This document shows positions 34,807 to 43,997 of a stretch of DNA of 64,000 nt, piece after piece. Origin of the DNA: Prevotella sp. (GTDB lineage Bacteria > Bacteroidota > Bacteroidia > Bacteroidales > Bacteroidaceae); NCBI GenBank assembly GCA_017960525.1, contig JAGCZA010000005.1, forward strand, positions 1-64,000, written 5' to 3'. The notes under the pieces are model-generated. The model saw only the letters and a program-made list of their open reading frames with translations. It was not told where the DNA came from and made no database searches. Position 1 is the stretch's first letter, and every line of letters starts with the position of its first letter. Made by a program: the position numbers and the translations under genes.

Positions 34807-35823
34807 TTATTCTATCACTACAGTTGTCCACCCGTGCTTGTCCTCTATCTCGCCGTACTGAATACCGCGCAGCGTGTCGTAGAGTTTCTTCGAGACAGGG
34901 CCGGGCTTCTCGCCAAACGAGTAGCGTTTGCCGGTGTCGAGGTCGTCTATATAAGAAATAGGTGAGATAACGGCTGCCGTTCCGCAGGCACCAGCCTCCT
35001 CGAAGGTTTCAAGTTCCTCTTCAGGAATGGGGCGGCGCTCCACCTTCATACCCAAGTCCTCGGCCACCTGCATCAGACTCTTGTTGGTGATGGAGGGCAG
35101 GATAGAGGTTGACTTCGGGGTGACATAGGTGTTGTTCTTGATGCCGAAGAAGTTGGCGGCACCACACTCATCCATATATTTCTTCTCCTTGGCGTCAAGA
35201 TAGAACTCGCAGGCATAGCCCTTCTCGTGGGCCAGATTGTTGGCAAAGAGGCTTGCAGCATAGTTGCCACCCACCTTGTACTTGCCCGTGCCAAGCGGTG
35301 CCGAGCGGTCGTAGTCACGGATGATGACGTAGGGGTTGGTGGCGAAACCGCCCTTGAAGTACGGGCCAACGGGTGTGACGAAGATGAGGAAGAGATACTC
35401 CTTTGCGGGATGCACACCCACTTGGGCACTGGTACCGACGAGCAGCGGACGGATGTAGAGCGTAGCACCGCTCTCATAAGTGGGAATCCACTCCTGGTTG
35501 AGGCGCACCACCTTCTTCACCATCTCCTCGAACAGTTCAGTAGGCACTTCTGGCATCATAATGCCACGACAGGTGCTCTGCAGGCGTGCTGCGTTCTCGT
35601 CCATACGGAAGACGCGCACCTTCCCGTCCTTGCAACGATAAGCCTTCAGACCCTCAAAAGCCTCCTGTCCATAGTGCAGACAGGTGGCGGCCATGTGCAT
35701 TTTAATATACTCGTCGGAGCAGATTTCAATCTCGCCCCATTTCCCGTCGCGATAATAGCAACGGACGTTGTAGTCGGTGGGCCGATAGCCGAAAGAGAGA
35801 TTAGCCCAGTCTAAGTTTTTCAT
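34807..35823 (-). CDS. ilvE: Branched-chain amino acid aminotransferase
   Basis: PLP enzyme for the last step of valine, leucine and isoleucine synthesis. 338 aa. Class IV aminotransferase motifs are intact: the PLP lysine in KYKVGGNYAAS, the ECGAANFFGI strand, and the GACGTAAVISPI phosphate-binding turn. Normal length and start (MKNLDWANLSFGY). Has its own promoter at 35853-35884 and may drive the four membrane-protein genes that follow. Confidence 0.96.
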   Translation of the reverse strand: MKNLDWANLSFGYRPTDYNVRCYYRDGKWGEIEICSDEYIKMHMAATCLHYGQEAFEGLKAYRCKDGKVRVFRMDENAARLQSTCRGIMMPEVPTELFEEMVKKVVRLNQEWIPTYESGATLYIRPLLVGTSAQVGVHPAKEYLFLIFVTPVGPYFKGGFATNPYVIIRDYDRSAPLGTGKYKVGGNYAASLFANNLAHEKGYACEFYLDAKEKKYMDECGAANFFGIKNNTYVTPKSTSILPSITNKSLMQVAEDLGMKVERRPIPEEELETFEEAGACGTAAVISPISYIDDLDTGKRYSFGEKPGPVSKKLYDTLRGIQYGEIEDKHGWTTVVIE

Positions 35824-35852
35824 ATCTTTATATTTTGTTCTTTATCATAGTG

Positions 35853-35884
35853 CAAAGATAGACAAAAATCTGTTATCCCACAAG
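35853..35884 (-). promoter_or_regulatory. ilvE promoter
   Basis: On the minus strand CTTG (35881-35884), 20 bp, TATCTTTG (35853-35860), then a leader of about 25 nt to the ATG at 35823. Confidence 0.55.
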
Positions 35885-35889
35885 TTTTT

Positions 35890-36084
35890 CTAACTTTTTT
35901 CAAGAATTTTCTTAATTTCAGCGTCAGTCTTGCCCAGTTTGTCCTTGCATCGGGCTATCAGTTGCTGGGCGGTTTTCAACTGGGCGGCCAATTCATCGAC
36001 CGACAGTTCGCCCTGCTCCATCTTGCGGACAATGTTCTCCAACTGATTGAGTGCTTCCTCGTAGGTCATCGTTTCTTTCATCAT
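35890..36084 (-). CDS. xseB: Exodeoxyribonuclease VII small subunit
   Basis: 64 aa, all-helical, with the XseB pattern MTYEEALNQLENIVRKMEQGELSVDELAAQ (only the start is given here). It partners XseA to degrade single-stranded DNA into oligonucleotides. XseA is usually encoded next to it, but here the upstream neighbour is a glycosyltransferase (3-bp gap), so xseA must be elsewhere. Confidence 0.9.
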   Translation of the reverse strand: MMKETMTYEEALNQLENIVRKMEQGELSVDELAAQLKTAQQLIARCKDKLGKTDAEIKKILEKS

Positions 36085-36087
36085 AAT

Positions 36088-37296
36088 TTATGACTCCTGC
36101 TGATAATTCTTCAAGAATTGATAGTATTTCTTCATCTGTTCGTCGAAAGAGAATTCGTGCTTGGAGGCTTCCTTGCAGCGCGTTCTATAACCTTCATATT
36201 CTGCGTCGGATATTGACTTCAATGCAAGGATATTCGCTCTCAAAGCGTCATAGTCGCCCGGAGGAGACACCAGGCCCAGCCTGTCGGCAGCCACGATGCG
36301 CTCTCCCTCGCCACCGCCGCAGAAAAGAACGGGAGTGCCGTGGGGCAAAAGGTCGAAAATCTTAGAAGGCACCGCTCCCTTGATGGCTACTGCCAGCGGC
36401 ACTATAGAGGCATGATAACTGCTCAGCAACCGTGATATTTCCCCCTTCGGCTTATAGCCATGAAACACCACGCCACAATCGTGAGTCTTGACGTATGAGT
36501 CGATGACTGCGCTCTGGTTGCCGTCGCCGAAGATATGCAGTTCGACACCCATCTGCTTGAAGTCGATATGCTCAATCATTCCAAGTATATCCTGTGCGAC
36601 GCCGAGCAGTCCGGCATAGACAAGACGCAGACACGACCTGTCAGCAGTCACACCAGAAGCCCCTACCCCATCAATGGCCGGCTGAAGATTGCGATAAAGG
36701 AAATGACGCTTCCCAAAGCCAAAAGCCTCTACATGGTTGATGATTTCCTGACTCTGCCCCTGATACACCGTAGTATGACGATAGACAAAGCGCTCCATAG
36801 CGGCCAGCACCCTGTAGTAAAGACTGTCTTTCTTCATAGCTCCCAGGACTACGGCTGTCGTAGGCCATAGGTCGGAGACATTCAGCACCGTGGGCCGCCT
36901 GTAGATGAAGCGGAATAGCAGTATCGACGAGAAAGCGACCGGCAGCGGCGGACTCTGTACCACCACCCTGTCATAACTCCTCACCTTCATTATCCGAAGG
37001 CCGAAAGTCCACAACAAGATGGCGAACATAAACATACCCATCACACGCGAGAAGGGGTTCTTCGACACAGAGGCGTATGTCCAAAACCTGTAAACCTTAA
37101 TGCCGTTTATCGTCTCATTTTTCCATAGTCTGCGTCTGTATCCCTCGAAGATGCGCCCCTTGGGGTAACTGGGCAGGCATGTCAGCACCTCTACTTCCGC
37201 ACCCTCCCGCTGCAATCCCTCCACCATATTGGAAATACGGGAAGCAGCGGCACCAATTTCAGGGGGATAATAAAAAGAGACGACAAGTACCTTCAT
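36088..37296 (-). CDS. Family-4 glycosyltransferase (WbuB-like)
   Basis: 402 aa, start at 37296 (MKVLVVSFYYPPEIGAA). GT-B fold: N-terminal Rossmann half with PEIGAAASRI and LTCLPSYPKG, C-terminal half with VYAGLLGVAQD, FHGYKPKGEI and FDLLPHGTPVLFCG, where GT4 sugar-nucleotide-binding residues lie. No EX7E motif is fully clear. It follows the UDP-ManNAc dehydrogenase gene by 11 bp, so probably adds an N-acetylated sugar to a surface polysaccharide. Confidence 0.85.
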   Translation of the reverse strand: MKVLVVSFYYPPEIGAAASRISNMVEGLQREGAEVEVLTCLPSYPKGRIFEGYRRRLWKNETINGIKVYRFWTYASVSKNPFSRVMGMFMFAILLWTFGLRIMKVRSYDRVVVQSPPLPVAFSSILLFRFIYRRPTVLNVSDLWPTTAVVLGAMKKDSLYYRVLAAMERFVYRHTTVYQGQSQEIINHVEAFGFGKRHFLYRNLQPAIDGVGASGVTADRSCLRLVYAGLLGVAQDILGMIEHIDFKQMGVELHIFGDGNQSAVIDSYVKTHDCGVVFHGYKPKGEISRLLSSYHASIVPLAVAIKGAVPSKIFDLLPHGTPVLFCGGGEGERIVAADRLGLVSPPGDYDALRANILALKSISDAEYEGYRTRCKEASKHEFSFDEQMKKYYQFLKNYQQES

Positions 37297-37307
37297 GCGC
37301 AGCAAAC

Positions 37308-38513
37308 CTATTTCTTGAATATACCGCAGAAGTCGAGAATGACTTTATCGTCATTCCACTTCAACTGCTTAAACGGATCATGGGCAGTAAGGAACACCAC
37401 AATGTCGGCCTTCTCGTAGGCGGTGGCATAGTCGGTCAACTTAAACACCTTGTGTTCAGTGATATTCGGCTCCACCACCAGGATATTGGCATTGTTGAAA
37501 CTCTGCATCACCTTGGTCACGATATACTTGGCCGGACTCTCGCGCAAATCGTCAATATTTGGTTTGAAGGCCAAGCCCATCATAGCCACCACGGGAATAC
37601 GCTTGTGACTGAGTTCGAAGCGCAGCATGGCGTTCTGAACCTTCTCAGCACACCAGTCGGCCTTATAACTGTTCACCTCGCGGGCCATCGCAATCATACG
37701 CGCCTCTTTGGGGAACTCGCTACTGATGAAATAAGGGTCAACGGCAATGCAATGACCGCCGACGCCGCAGCCGGGCTGCAGGATGTTCACACGCGGATGT
37801 TTGTTGGCCAAGTTAATGAGTTCCCAGACGTTGATGCCAGCCTTGTCGCAGATGATGCTCAACTCGTTGGCAAAGGCTATCTGTGAGTCGCGGCAGGAGT
37901 TTTCCGTCAGTTTGCACATCTCAGCCGTCTTGCAGTTGGTGGCATGCAAAGTGCCCTTGACAAACTGCGCATAGAACTCTTGCGCCTTCTTTGTAGAGGC
38001 TTCGTCGATGCCGCCGATGACGCGGTCGTTATGCTCCAGTTCATAGATGACATTGCCTGGGAGCACACGTTCCGGACAGTAGGCGATGTAGAGTTTTCCC
38101 TTCAGTTCAGGCCGCTCAGTAAAGATGAGTTCGGCCATCTTGTCGGTAGTGCCTACGGGCGAAGTCGACTCGATGACAAAGAGGTCGCCCTCTTTCAGAA
38201 GCGGCAGAACCATGCGTGTGGCCGACTCCACGTAAGAGATGTCCGGCTCATGCTTGCCCTTGAACGGGGTGGGCACCACGATAAAATAGGAATCGCTCAC
38301 CTCCGGCGCTACCGAGACGTGAAGCATACCGCTCTTCACCACCTCGCTCAAAATCGCCTCCAGGCCAGGCTCCACAAAGTGCAGACGCCCCGCATTGGTC
38401 ATTTCCACCACTTGCGGGTTGATGTCCACACCTGTCACCTTTATGTTATGTTTAGCTGCAATGATGGCCGTGGGCAATCCGATGTACCCAAGCCCCATAA
38501 AACATGCTGTCAT
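37308..38513 (-). CDS. wecC: UDP-N-acetyl-D-mannosamine dehydrogenase
   Basis: 401 aa; start at 38513 (MTACFMGLGYIGLPTA), since upstream frame lacks any domain. NAD-binding GLGYIG at the N-terminus, middle motif YCPERVLPG typical of the WecC branch, active-site cysteine in GCGVGGHCIAVDPYF. Oxidises UDP-ManNAc to UDP-ManNAcA for capsule or O-antigen. UDP-glucose dehydrogenase is the nearest alternative but the CPERVLPG motif favours WecC. Confidence 0.9.
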   Translation of the reverse strand: MTACFMGLGYIGLPTAIIAAKHNIKVTGVDINPQVVEMTNAGRLHFVEPGLEAILSEVVKSGMLHVSVAPEVSDSYFIVVPTPFKGKHEPDISYVESATRMVLPLLKEGDLFVIESTSPVGTTDKMAELIFTERPELKGKLYIAYCPERVLPGNVIYELEHNDRVIGGIDEASTKKAQEFYAQFVKGTLHATNCKTAEMCKLTENSCRDSQIAFANELSIICDKAGINVWELINLANKHPRVNILQPGCGVGGHCIAVDPYFISSEFPKEARMIAMAREVNSYKADWCAEKVQNAMLRFELSHKRIPVVAMMGLAFKPNIDDLRESPAKYIVTKVMQSFNNANILVVEPNITEHKVFKLTDYATAYEKADIVVFLTAHDPFKQLKWNDDKVILDFCGIFKK

Positions 38514-38534
38514 ATCTTTTTTCGATTTTGGATG

Positions 38535-38542
38535 CAAAGGTA
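38535..38542 (-). promoter_or_regulatory. wecC -7 element
   Basis: TACCTTTG on the minus strand, 21 bp before the ATG; no clear -33 box. Confidence 0.5.
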
Positions 38543-38650
38543 CTCTTTTTTTTAAAATTTTATGGTTTTTGTAAACAGAAAAAGACAATTCTTCACAAAA
38601 AAAGCCCGATTTAAGGATTTTTAAACAACGCACAAGCCTTGGAAACCACT

Positions 38651-38684
38651 CATCCCCAGCTCCAAGCAGATGAAGCCGGGGATG
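38651..38684 (-). terminator. Possible 3' hairpin after the 1314-aa gene
   Basis: CATCCCC/GGGGATG 7-bp stem with a 20-nt loop, 24 bp past the stop; no U-tract follows, so weak. Confidence 0.3.
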
Positions 38685-38707
38685 AAGGTAGAGTTTGGTG
38701 AGAACAA

Positions 38708-41700
38708 TCAATAAGAGTCGTCCACGGATGTTCCACCGTTTTCCATCTTCAGCATCCTTGCTCTCGACGCCATGATGCTCAACACGGTGGCGATGTCGGC
38801 CACATCCACCTTGCCGTCGCTGTTCACGTCTACCTGTTGCGAATTCAGCCCAGCGGTCTGCCCGGCCATACAACTGAGAATAGTGGCAATGTCAGCCACG
38901 TCAATCTTGCCGTCGCCGTTGGTGTCGCCTATATCGCTGCTGCCGTCGATGGTACATTCTACGGTCTTCGTCATCGGCGAATGTAGCCCCCACAGGTCGA
39001 TGGCCTGTACCTGCACCTCGTAGGTCTCGCCAGTAGTGAGGACGGAGGCTGGGACGAGCATCTGCGTAGACTTCTTGTAGTCGTAGTCGGGCACAATGGC
39101 TGCGGCATCCATCAGGCCGTTCATTGGTGAGATGAGGAAGGCATTCTTACCCGTCTTGCCCTTGCGTTTCACGCTGACGTTGTAGCGCATTTGCATGGCA
39201 GGTGTATGGTCATCCGTGGCATCGCTCCAAGTGATGAGCAGACCATCGGCTGTCTGTTTGGCTGCCACCGTGGCAGGAGCCTGAGGTGCAACATTGCTGA
39301 TGTTTGTTTTGTAGAGGTAACCATCAGAGAAAAGGAATCCCTGTTGTGGGCTAAAGGTGTTTAATGAATTAAAAGCAGGCTCCGCAGTTCCCAGTTCATA
39401 GCTGAAGTCGGAATGGAAGAACAATGCTTTGCCGTTTTTCAAGTCCGGTATGTCGGGACAGCCGTCATTATTTACATCCATGGCCGTACGCAATGGAGTG
39501 CCGACACCTTCAACCTTGGCTACCACCTCTGAGCTGTTGCCTCTGGCCTTGCCTTTGAAAATGTACAAACTGCCCGAATAATACAAGGCCATGTCGACAT
39601 AGCCGTCGCTGTTATAATCGGCAATTTGGAAGACAGTGTTTTTCAGACTATCTGGTATCTGGAACAACACCTGCGGCTCTCCGTAGTTGAAATCTGCTGT
39701 CTTGTCTTTCAAGCAGCAACAGATTCTGTAATTGGTATAATTTTTGTCGTAGGTACCATAAACCAAATCAGGGAAACCGTCGCGGTTCACGTCGTAGAGC
39801 GTGAAAGTATAGATATAATAATGAGGATTTTTCTTTTCTATTTTTTCGTATGTCTTGCCGTCTGTAGTAGAATAAAATGAAAAGTTTGAATAATTTCCAT
39901 CAACATTTTTACTATCCAACAGCCCATCGTTGTTCAGGTCGGTCATTCCGTAACCACTAGGCGGGAATGTCATCCCCACGGTCTGGTAGTCGAAGTCGAG
40001 GTCCTGCTCGCCATAGTTCAGGAACACGTCGCCTTTGCTGCAGTTTGCCACGGTGAAGTCGGGATAGCCGTCGCGGTCGTAATCGGTCACGAAATTACAT
40101 TTGGTGATGTCGGCAAAGGTGCTCCATGCTATCCGCTCCATGCTGCCGTCGCCCACATTACGGTAGCCAATGGCATCGATAAGGCCATCCTGGTCCATGT
40201 CGAGCACGGGCCTGTGGAAATCGCTGCGCGTTACGCTCTTCAAGGCACTGGTGTAGACCGTCTTCGGATTGGCCTTATAGGTCTTGCTACCGACGATGAC
40301 AGAGAGACCGACCTCGTGGTTGCCCTGCTTGAAGAACGCCAGCTTGGCGGTGTTGCCATCCCACTCCACCACCATGCCGTCGGTAACCGTCCACTCGTAG
40401 GTGGCACCGGCCACAAGGCTCTTGGCATAAACCGCCAGCGTGTCTGCCGTGGTGATGCTTTTACTGTCCATCGCGAACACAGGCTTCTGCATCTCATGCT
40501 CATAGACAAACTCGTCGCTGAAGGGGCCACCGAGTCCGCCCTGATCTATGGCCTGCACGCTGATGTAGTACTTGCCCGGATGTAGCGATGCGGCATTGAA
40601 CAGGCAGTATAGGTTGGTACCCTGCTTACCCTCGCGGGTGGTCAGGCGGCGACCGTCGGCACTCGACTCGGCATACAGCACGTCGCCCTGTCCGGGCTGA
40701 GTGCCTATGCGCAGCTCGTAGGTCAGGTCGCAGGCCGATGTCTCAGCATCCTCTCCCCGCTGCCATGTTATATTCAGCCGGTTTCTATCGGACAGGAATG
40801 TGGCAGTAGGGGCAGCCATTTTCTTCGGAGCGGAGTTGGTTTTGGCCTGTGACGACAAATGGCCATACAGTGTACCTCCTAATGAATAGAACTCTGACAA
40901 GCCGTCGCCATCGAAGTCACCAATGATAGTGTTGCGGCCTTGAGACTTATATTTAGGCGGACTGCCACCACCACCATTGTAAAAGAATTCACCTGGAACA
41001 AAACGGCTACTCATCTGGCTTATGGTGAAATCGGCATTCACCTTCATTAATAGTTCGTCACAAACATTTCCAGTCTTGTCAGGTTCCACTATTTTATTCA
41101 ACAAGATTTCATAGCAGCCATCAGCATCATAATCGCCACAACTGATGATTTGGCTCGACAAGTCGGCAAAGTTCACCTCTTTGCGACGGAAAGTCCCATT
41201 GCCATTGTTCCGCAAGAAAACAAAGTAGCTGTAGCGAGAATTATTATAGTATTGACTCCCATAGCCTGGGCAGAGAAACGCCAGAATATCGATGTCGCCG
41301 TCGTGGTCGAAGTCACGGAACAGTACCTGGTCAACAACTGAGTTCTTATATAGCTCTTGCCTGTTGGACTCGGTACTTGTCACGCCGGTGATGATGTAGA
41401 GGGTGGTGCCGTCGTAGCACACATAGTCCACCTCACCGTCGCCGTCCACGTCGTAGGGGTAGACTTTATTGTTGCCCGCTGACATACAGAAGAAGCTGTC
41501 TGGCTCGCACAGGCTGTAGTACATGTTGCCACTTGTAATGAAGTCCTGTATGCCGTCCTTGTTCAGGTCCACGCACTGGCCTACTCGTGATGACGAACGG
41601 CTTGATGATGTATTTGTCCACACCATCGTCTTCATTGGACTACGCGACTCGGCAAAGTCCGAAGGTGCCTCTCGTGAGTCGACAAACATACCATCGCGCA

Positions 41701-42652
41701 AATTGGGAATTCCCAGCAGGGTGTTCCCGTTGGTACTAGCGTTGACATCACCCTCATCGCTCGTCACATACTGCACGGAACCGATAAACGAGCCGTCGGT
41801 CTGCTGCATATAGAGCGTCATGCCGTTACTGTCGACAAAACCACAGTCAATTCGCCCGTCATTGTCGAAGTCGTCGATGTAATTACATTTGACATCTGAC
41901 ACATGCACCGACTTGTTGTCATCAGTTAGTTTGTATAAGTAGTTCGTGTAGTATCCGCTTTCATACTTCCAATACATCAGGCCGCCGTTAGGCTCGCACC
42001 ATATATTCTCATACTCTACAGGCTCCATCACCCCGTCGCCGTCACGGTCGTAAACGCTATAGGCTAAGAACCCCAGGTTCAAAACTTCGTCGACATCGCA
42101 TGTCTCCTCAAAAACATAACGATCATAGTAATTTAAGGCGTATGTTCCAGCACTACCTTTAGGTACTATGATAATCATAGGACAATTGACTAATGATGCC
42201 CTTGTTGGCGGTGTCACATTTTGCAGGGTTGCCTTCTTGCATGAAGGAAACCAAACGTAGCTAACACTATCCATCAACACCACGTGGTTGATACCTTCAC
42301 TACGGGCAAATGTCCCGTATGTTGTTTCTCCCCAATACCGTTGTCCTGAAGGTATAACATGTATACCCTTAGGGATGGTGATTATCCCCTTGTCGTCTAT
42401 ATAGTTATAAGGTACGTACACAAGCGAGTCGCCAGCCTTGTTGCACAGCAGGCCATTGTTGCTGCTGTACAGCGGATTGCCCTCCTCCACCAGCACCTGT
42501 TCTAGATTGGGATACTGATTGAGAAACTCGCGAATTTGATTCGCACTCCATGTACAGTCTTTGGGGATGGTGTACGTAGTGCTGTCGTCGGCATGAGCCG
42601 CTAATGTCAGCAGCGACAGGAAAAAGGAAAAGCATAGTTTCTTCATATTCAT
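38708..42652 (-). CDS. Secreted FG-GAP/VCBS repeat protein with two dockerin-like loops
   Basis: 1314 aa with a signal peptide (MKKLCFSFFLSLLTLAAHA). The N-terminal 190 residues resemble a BspA leucine-rich-repeat segment. Then many FG-GAP/VCBS-type repeats with calcium loops (DRDGDGVMEP, DFDNDGRIDCG, DVDGDGEVDYV, DFDHDGDIDIL, DYDRDGYPDFT, DVNRDGFPDLV, DVNNDGCPDIP), interrupted by FN3-like and PKD-like domains (YELRIGTQPG, ATYEWTVTDG). It ends in two dockerin-like loops (DTNGDGKIDVADIATIL, DVNSDGKVDVADIATVL). No catalytic domain was recognised; a structural or adhesive surface role is likely. An in-frame Met is two codons downstream of the chosen start. Confidence 0.85.
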   Translation of the reverse strand: MNMKKLCFSFFLSLLTLAAHADDSTTYTIPKDCTWSANQIREFLNQYPNLEQVLVEEGNPLYSSNNGLLCNKAGDSLVYVPYNYIDDKGIITIPKGIHVIPSGQRYWGETTYGTFARSEGINHVVLMDSVSYVWFPSCKKATLQNVTPPTRASLVNCPMIIIVPKGSAGTYALNYYDRYVFEETCDVDEVLNLGFLAYSVYDRDGDGVMEPVEYENIWCEPNGGLMYWKYESGYYTNYLYKLTDDNKSVHVSDVKCNYIDDFDNDGRIDCGFVDSNGMTLYMQQTDGSFIGSVQYVTSDEGDVNASTNGNTLLGIPNLRDGMFVDSREAPSDFAESRSPMKTMVWTNTSSSRSSSRVGQCVDLNKDGIQDFITSGNMYYSLCEPDSFFCMSAGNNKVYPYDVDGDGEVDYVCYDGTTLYIITGVTSTESNRQELYKNSVVDQVLFRDFDHDGDIDILAFLCPGYGSQYYNNSRYSYFVFLRNNGNGTFRRKEVNFADLSSQIISCGDYDADGCYEILLNKIVEPDKTGNVCDELLMKVNADFTISQMSSRFVPGEFFYNGGGGSPPKYKSQGRNTIIGDFDGDGLSEFYSLGGTLYGHLSSQAKTNSAPKKMAAPTATFLSDRNRLNITWQRGEDAETSACDLTYELRIGTQPGQGDVLYAESSADGRRLTTREGKQGTNLYCLFNAASLHPGKYYISVQAIDQGGLGGPFSDEFVYEHEMQKPVFAMDSKSITTADTLAVYAKSLVAGATYEWTVTDGMVVEWDGNTAKLAFFKQGNHEVGLSVIVGSKTYKANPKTVYTSALKSVTRSDFHRPVLDMDQDGLIDAIGYRNVGDGSMERIAWSTFADITKCNFVTDYDRDGYPDFTVANCSKGDVFLNYGEQDLDFDYQTVGMTFPPSGYGMTDLNNDGLLDSKNVDGNYSNFSFYSTTDGKTYEKIEKKNPHYYIYTFTLYDVNRDGFPDLVYGTYDKNYTNYRICCCLKDKTADFNYGEPQVLFQIPDSLKNTVFQIADYNSDGYVDMALYYSGSLYIFKGKARGNSSEVVAKVEGVGTPLRTAMDVNNDGCPDIPDLKNGKALFFHSDFSYELGTAEPAFNSLNTFSPQQGFLFSDGYLYKTNISNVAPQAPATVAAKQTADGLLITWSDATDDHTPAMQMRYNVSVKRKGKTGKNAFLISPMNGLMDAAAIVPDYDYKKSTQMLVPASVLTTGETYEVQVQAIDLWGLHSPMTKTVECTIDGSSDIGDTNGDGKIDVADIATILSCMAGQTAGLNSQQVDVNSDGKVDVADIATVLSIMASRARMLKMENGGTSVDDSY

Positions 42653-42735
42653 AATTATTTATATTATTACATTCACCTCATTCCATGGCAGAAGCGCGGG
42701 AATGCCTTTGCCCGTTCCGTTTGTGTGGCGGTTGA

Positions 42736-42813
42736 GCAAATGAAATCTGTGCGTCGCGCCCCGGAGAGCGGTGGCACGTTGCAAAAGTATGTAAAAAATG
42801 CGAAACGCGCAAG
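42736..42813 (-). promoter_or_regulatory. Promoter and structured leader, copy 1
   Basis: Minus-strand CTTG (42810-42813), 20 bp, TACTTTTG (42782-42789), then a leader of about 130 nt. The first 50 nt closely match copy 2 at 43810-43864 and can form a small hairpin, CGCTC-TCCG-GGGCG. Confidence 0.55.
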
Positions 42814-42877
42814 CTATTTGGAGATTTTTTAGCAGAAAGTAAAAAAGAAGTGCAAAATGAGTGCAAGAAGGGAAAAG

Positions 42878-43333
42878 TTACAATTCGTGAAGTCCCTTCT
42901 GTGCGATGTCGACCAATTCGCGTTGTATGGCGAGTATCAGAAAATCTTGCTCTATGCCAGGAGTGATTGTACTGAGTATCTTGCCTCCAACGAGATTCTC
43001 CCCATTAACCGTAATAAAGATACCAGCATAAGAGGGCACACTTTCTGAAGCACATTCTTTGACATCATACACCACTCCTTTCAGTTGGATTTTTCGAATA
43101 CCATTTACCCCCATTTCCGCATAGCCATAAAGCTTACGGTTTTTGCGCTGCGGTATAATCTTCACATCGTCTAACCAAGTAGGGAAAGCCATCCGAATAA
43201 CGGAGATATACTCTTCTTGTATGGACGGCCTTAGGCAAAATGCTTCTGGTTGTATTTCACCATTGATAATCATACGAGGCGAGAAGATGGCACGTGCCAC
43301 GTTTTCATTATCAGCAACCATTTTACTTTCCAT
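42878..43333 (-). CDS. Hypothetical protein (second gene of a two-gene unit)
   Basis: 151 aa, not recognised. No signal peptide or membrane helix. It reads as an alpha/beta cytoplasmic protein with DNENVARAIFSPRMI near the start and a basic KIIPQRKNRKLYGYAE centre. It starts 4 bp after the stop of the gene upstream, so the two form an operon. Pairs like this, a short protein with an NENVAR...FSP start next to a GWDG protein, look like a conserved partnership, but I do not know its role. Confidence 0.6.
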   Translation of the reverse strand: MESKMVADNENVARAIFSPRMIINGEIQPEAFCLRPSIQEEYISVIRMAFPTWLDDVKIIPQRKNRKLYGYAEMGVNGIRKIQLKGVVYDVKECASESVPSYAGIFITVNGENLVGGKILSTITPGIEQDFLILAIQRELVDIAQKGLHEL

Positions 43334-43337
43334 TACG

Positions 43338-43802
43338 TTAGAGTCGTTTCATAGTATCTAGAACAGCCTTTGGCGAGAATTTCAGGTTGTTCTCTCCCTT
43401 TGCCTCACCATCTTGTATCTCATAATATGAGAAGCCGTTGATGCCAATATTGATGCCCGATTTCCGAACTCTATTCTGAAGCAGAAGTGTGCCGTTGGCA
43501 GCTGGGAAAATAGTCCATCCTTGCAAGTCAGCGTCATTACTCTTTTGCAGCAGACTCTTGAAATTCTTCACAACATTCCGATTCAGGGGCAGGGCATCAT
43601 TGCCGTCCCATCCTCGCTCGTACTCTTGAAAGTCAGACAGCCGCTCTAACATTTCTGTATATACCTGACTTCTGGGAACAGCCACGCTGTGTGACTTGAC
43701 GAGTTTGCTTATAAAGTCGATGGTACGCTGCAAATAGTTCTCATTATCTGCAATATAGCTCAGTTGCTGTAATAACTGCGCGTTAAGTTCTATCGTTGTC
43801 AT
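43338..43802 (-). CDS. Hypothetical protein with GWDG motif (first gene of the unit)
   Basis: 154 aa from the ATG at 43802 (MTTIELNAQLLQQL); the longer frame to 43886 would run through the promoter. Mid-protein YERGWDGNDALPLNRNV and GWTIFPAANGTLLLQ resemble a family of small proteins of unknown function in many bacteria. No catalytic motif is certain. Promoter at 43857-43887. Confidence 0.6.
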   Translation of the reverse strand: MTTIELNAQLLQQLSYIADNENYLQRTIDFISKLVKSHSVAVPRSQVYTEMLERLSDFQEYERGWDGNDALPLNRNVVKNFKSLLQKSNDADLQGWTIFPAANGTLLLQNRVRKSGINIGINGFSYYEIQDGEAKGENNLKFSPKAVLDTMKRL

Positions 43803-43809
43803 AACCAAA

Positions 43810-43887
43810 GCAAAATGAAATCTGTGCGTTCCACCCCGAAGGGCGGTGACACGGTGCAAAAATACGAAAAGTTTGGGAATTGGCAAA
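43810..43887 (-). promoter_or_regulatory. Promoter and structured leader, copy 2
   Basis: CAAA (43884-43887; TTTG on minus), 19 bp, TATTTTTG (43857-43864). The leader to 43810 can form CCGCCC-TTCG-GGGTGG, a UUCG-type hairpin, and matches copy 1 at about 40 of 50 positions. Confidence 0.55.
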
Positions 43888-43925
43888 GAAAAGTGGGAAA
43901 AATTAGCAAGGAAAAGAAGAATAAA

Positions 43926-43988
43926 AGTTTTGACGAACCAAACTCACAGTTTGGACGAACCAAAGTGGGAGTTTGGACGAACCAAATT
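43926..43988. repeat. Palindrome array, three units, 22-bp period
   Basis: Three 19-bp units AGTTT(G/T)G-ACGAA-CCAAA(C/G/T)T starting at 43926, 43948 and 43970, separated by 3 bp. It begins 9 bp beyond the acetyltransferase stop. Confidence 0.93.
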
Positions 43989-43997
43989 TTTGGCCGT

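Noticed and set aside
38514..38873. N-terminal extension of wecC from 38873
   Set aside because: Reads through the promoter and the hairpin; family start is at 38513.
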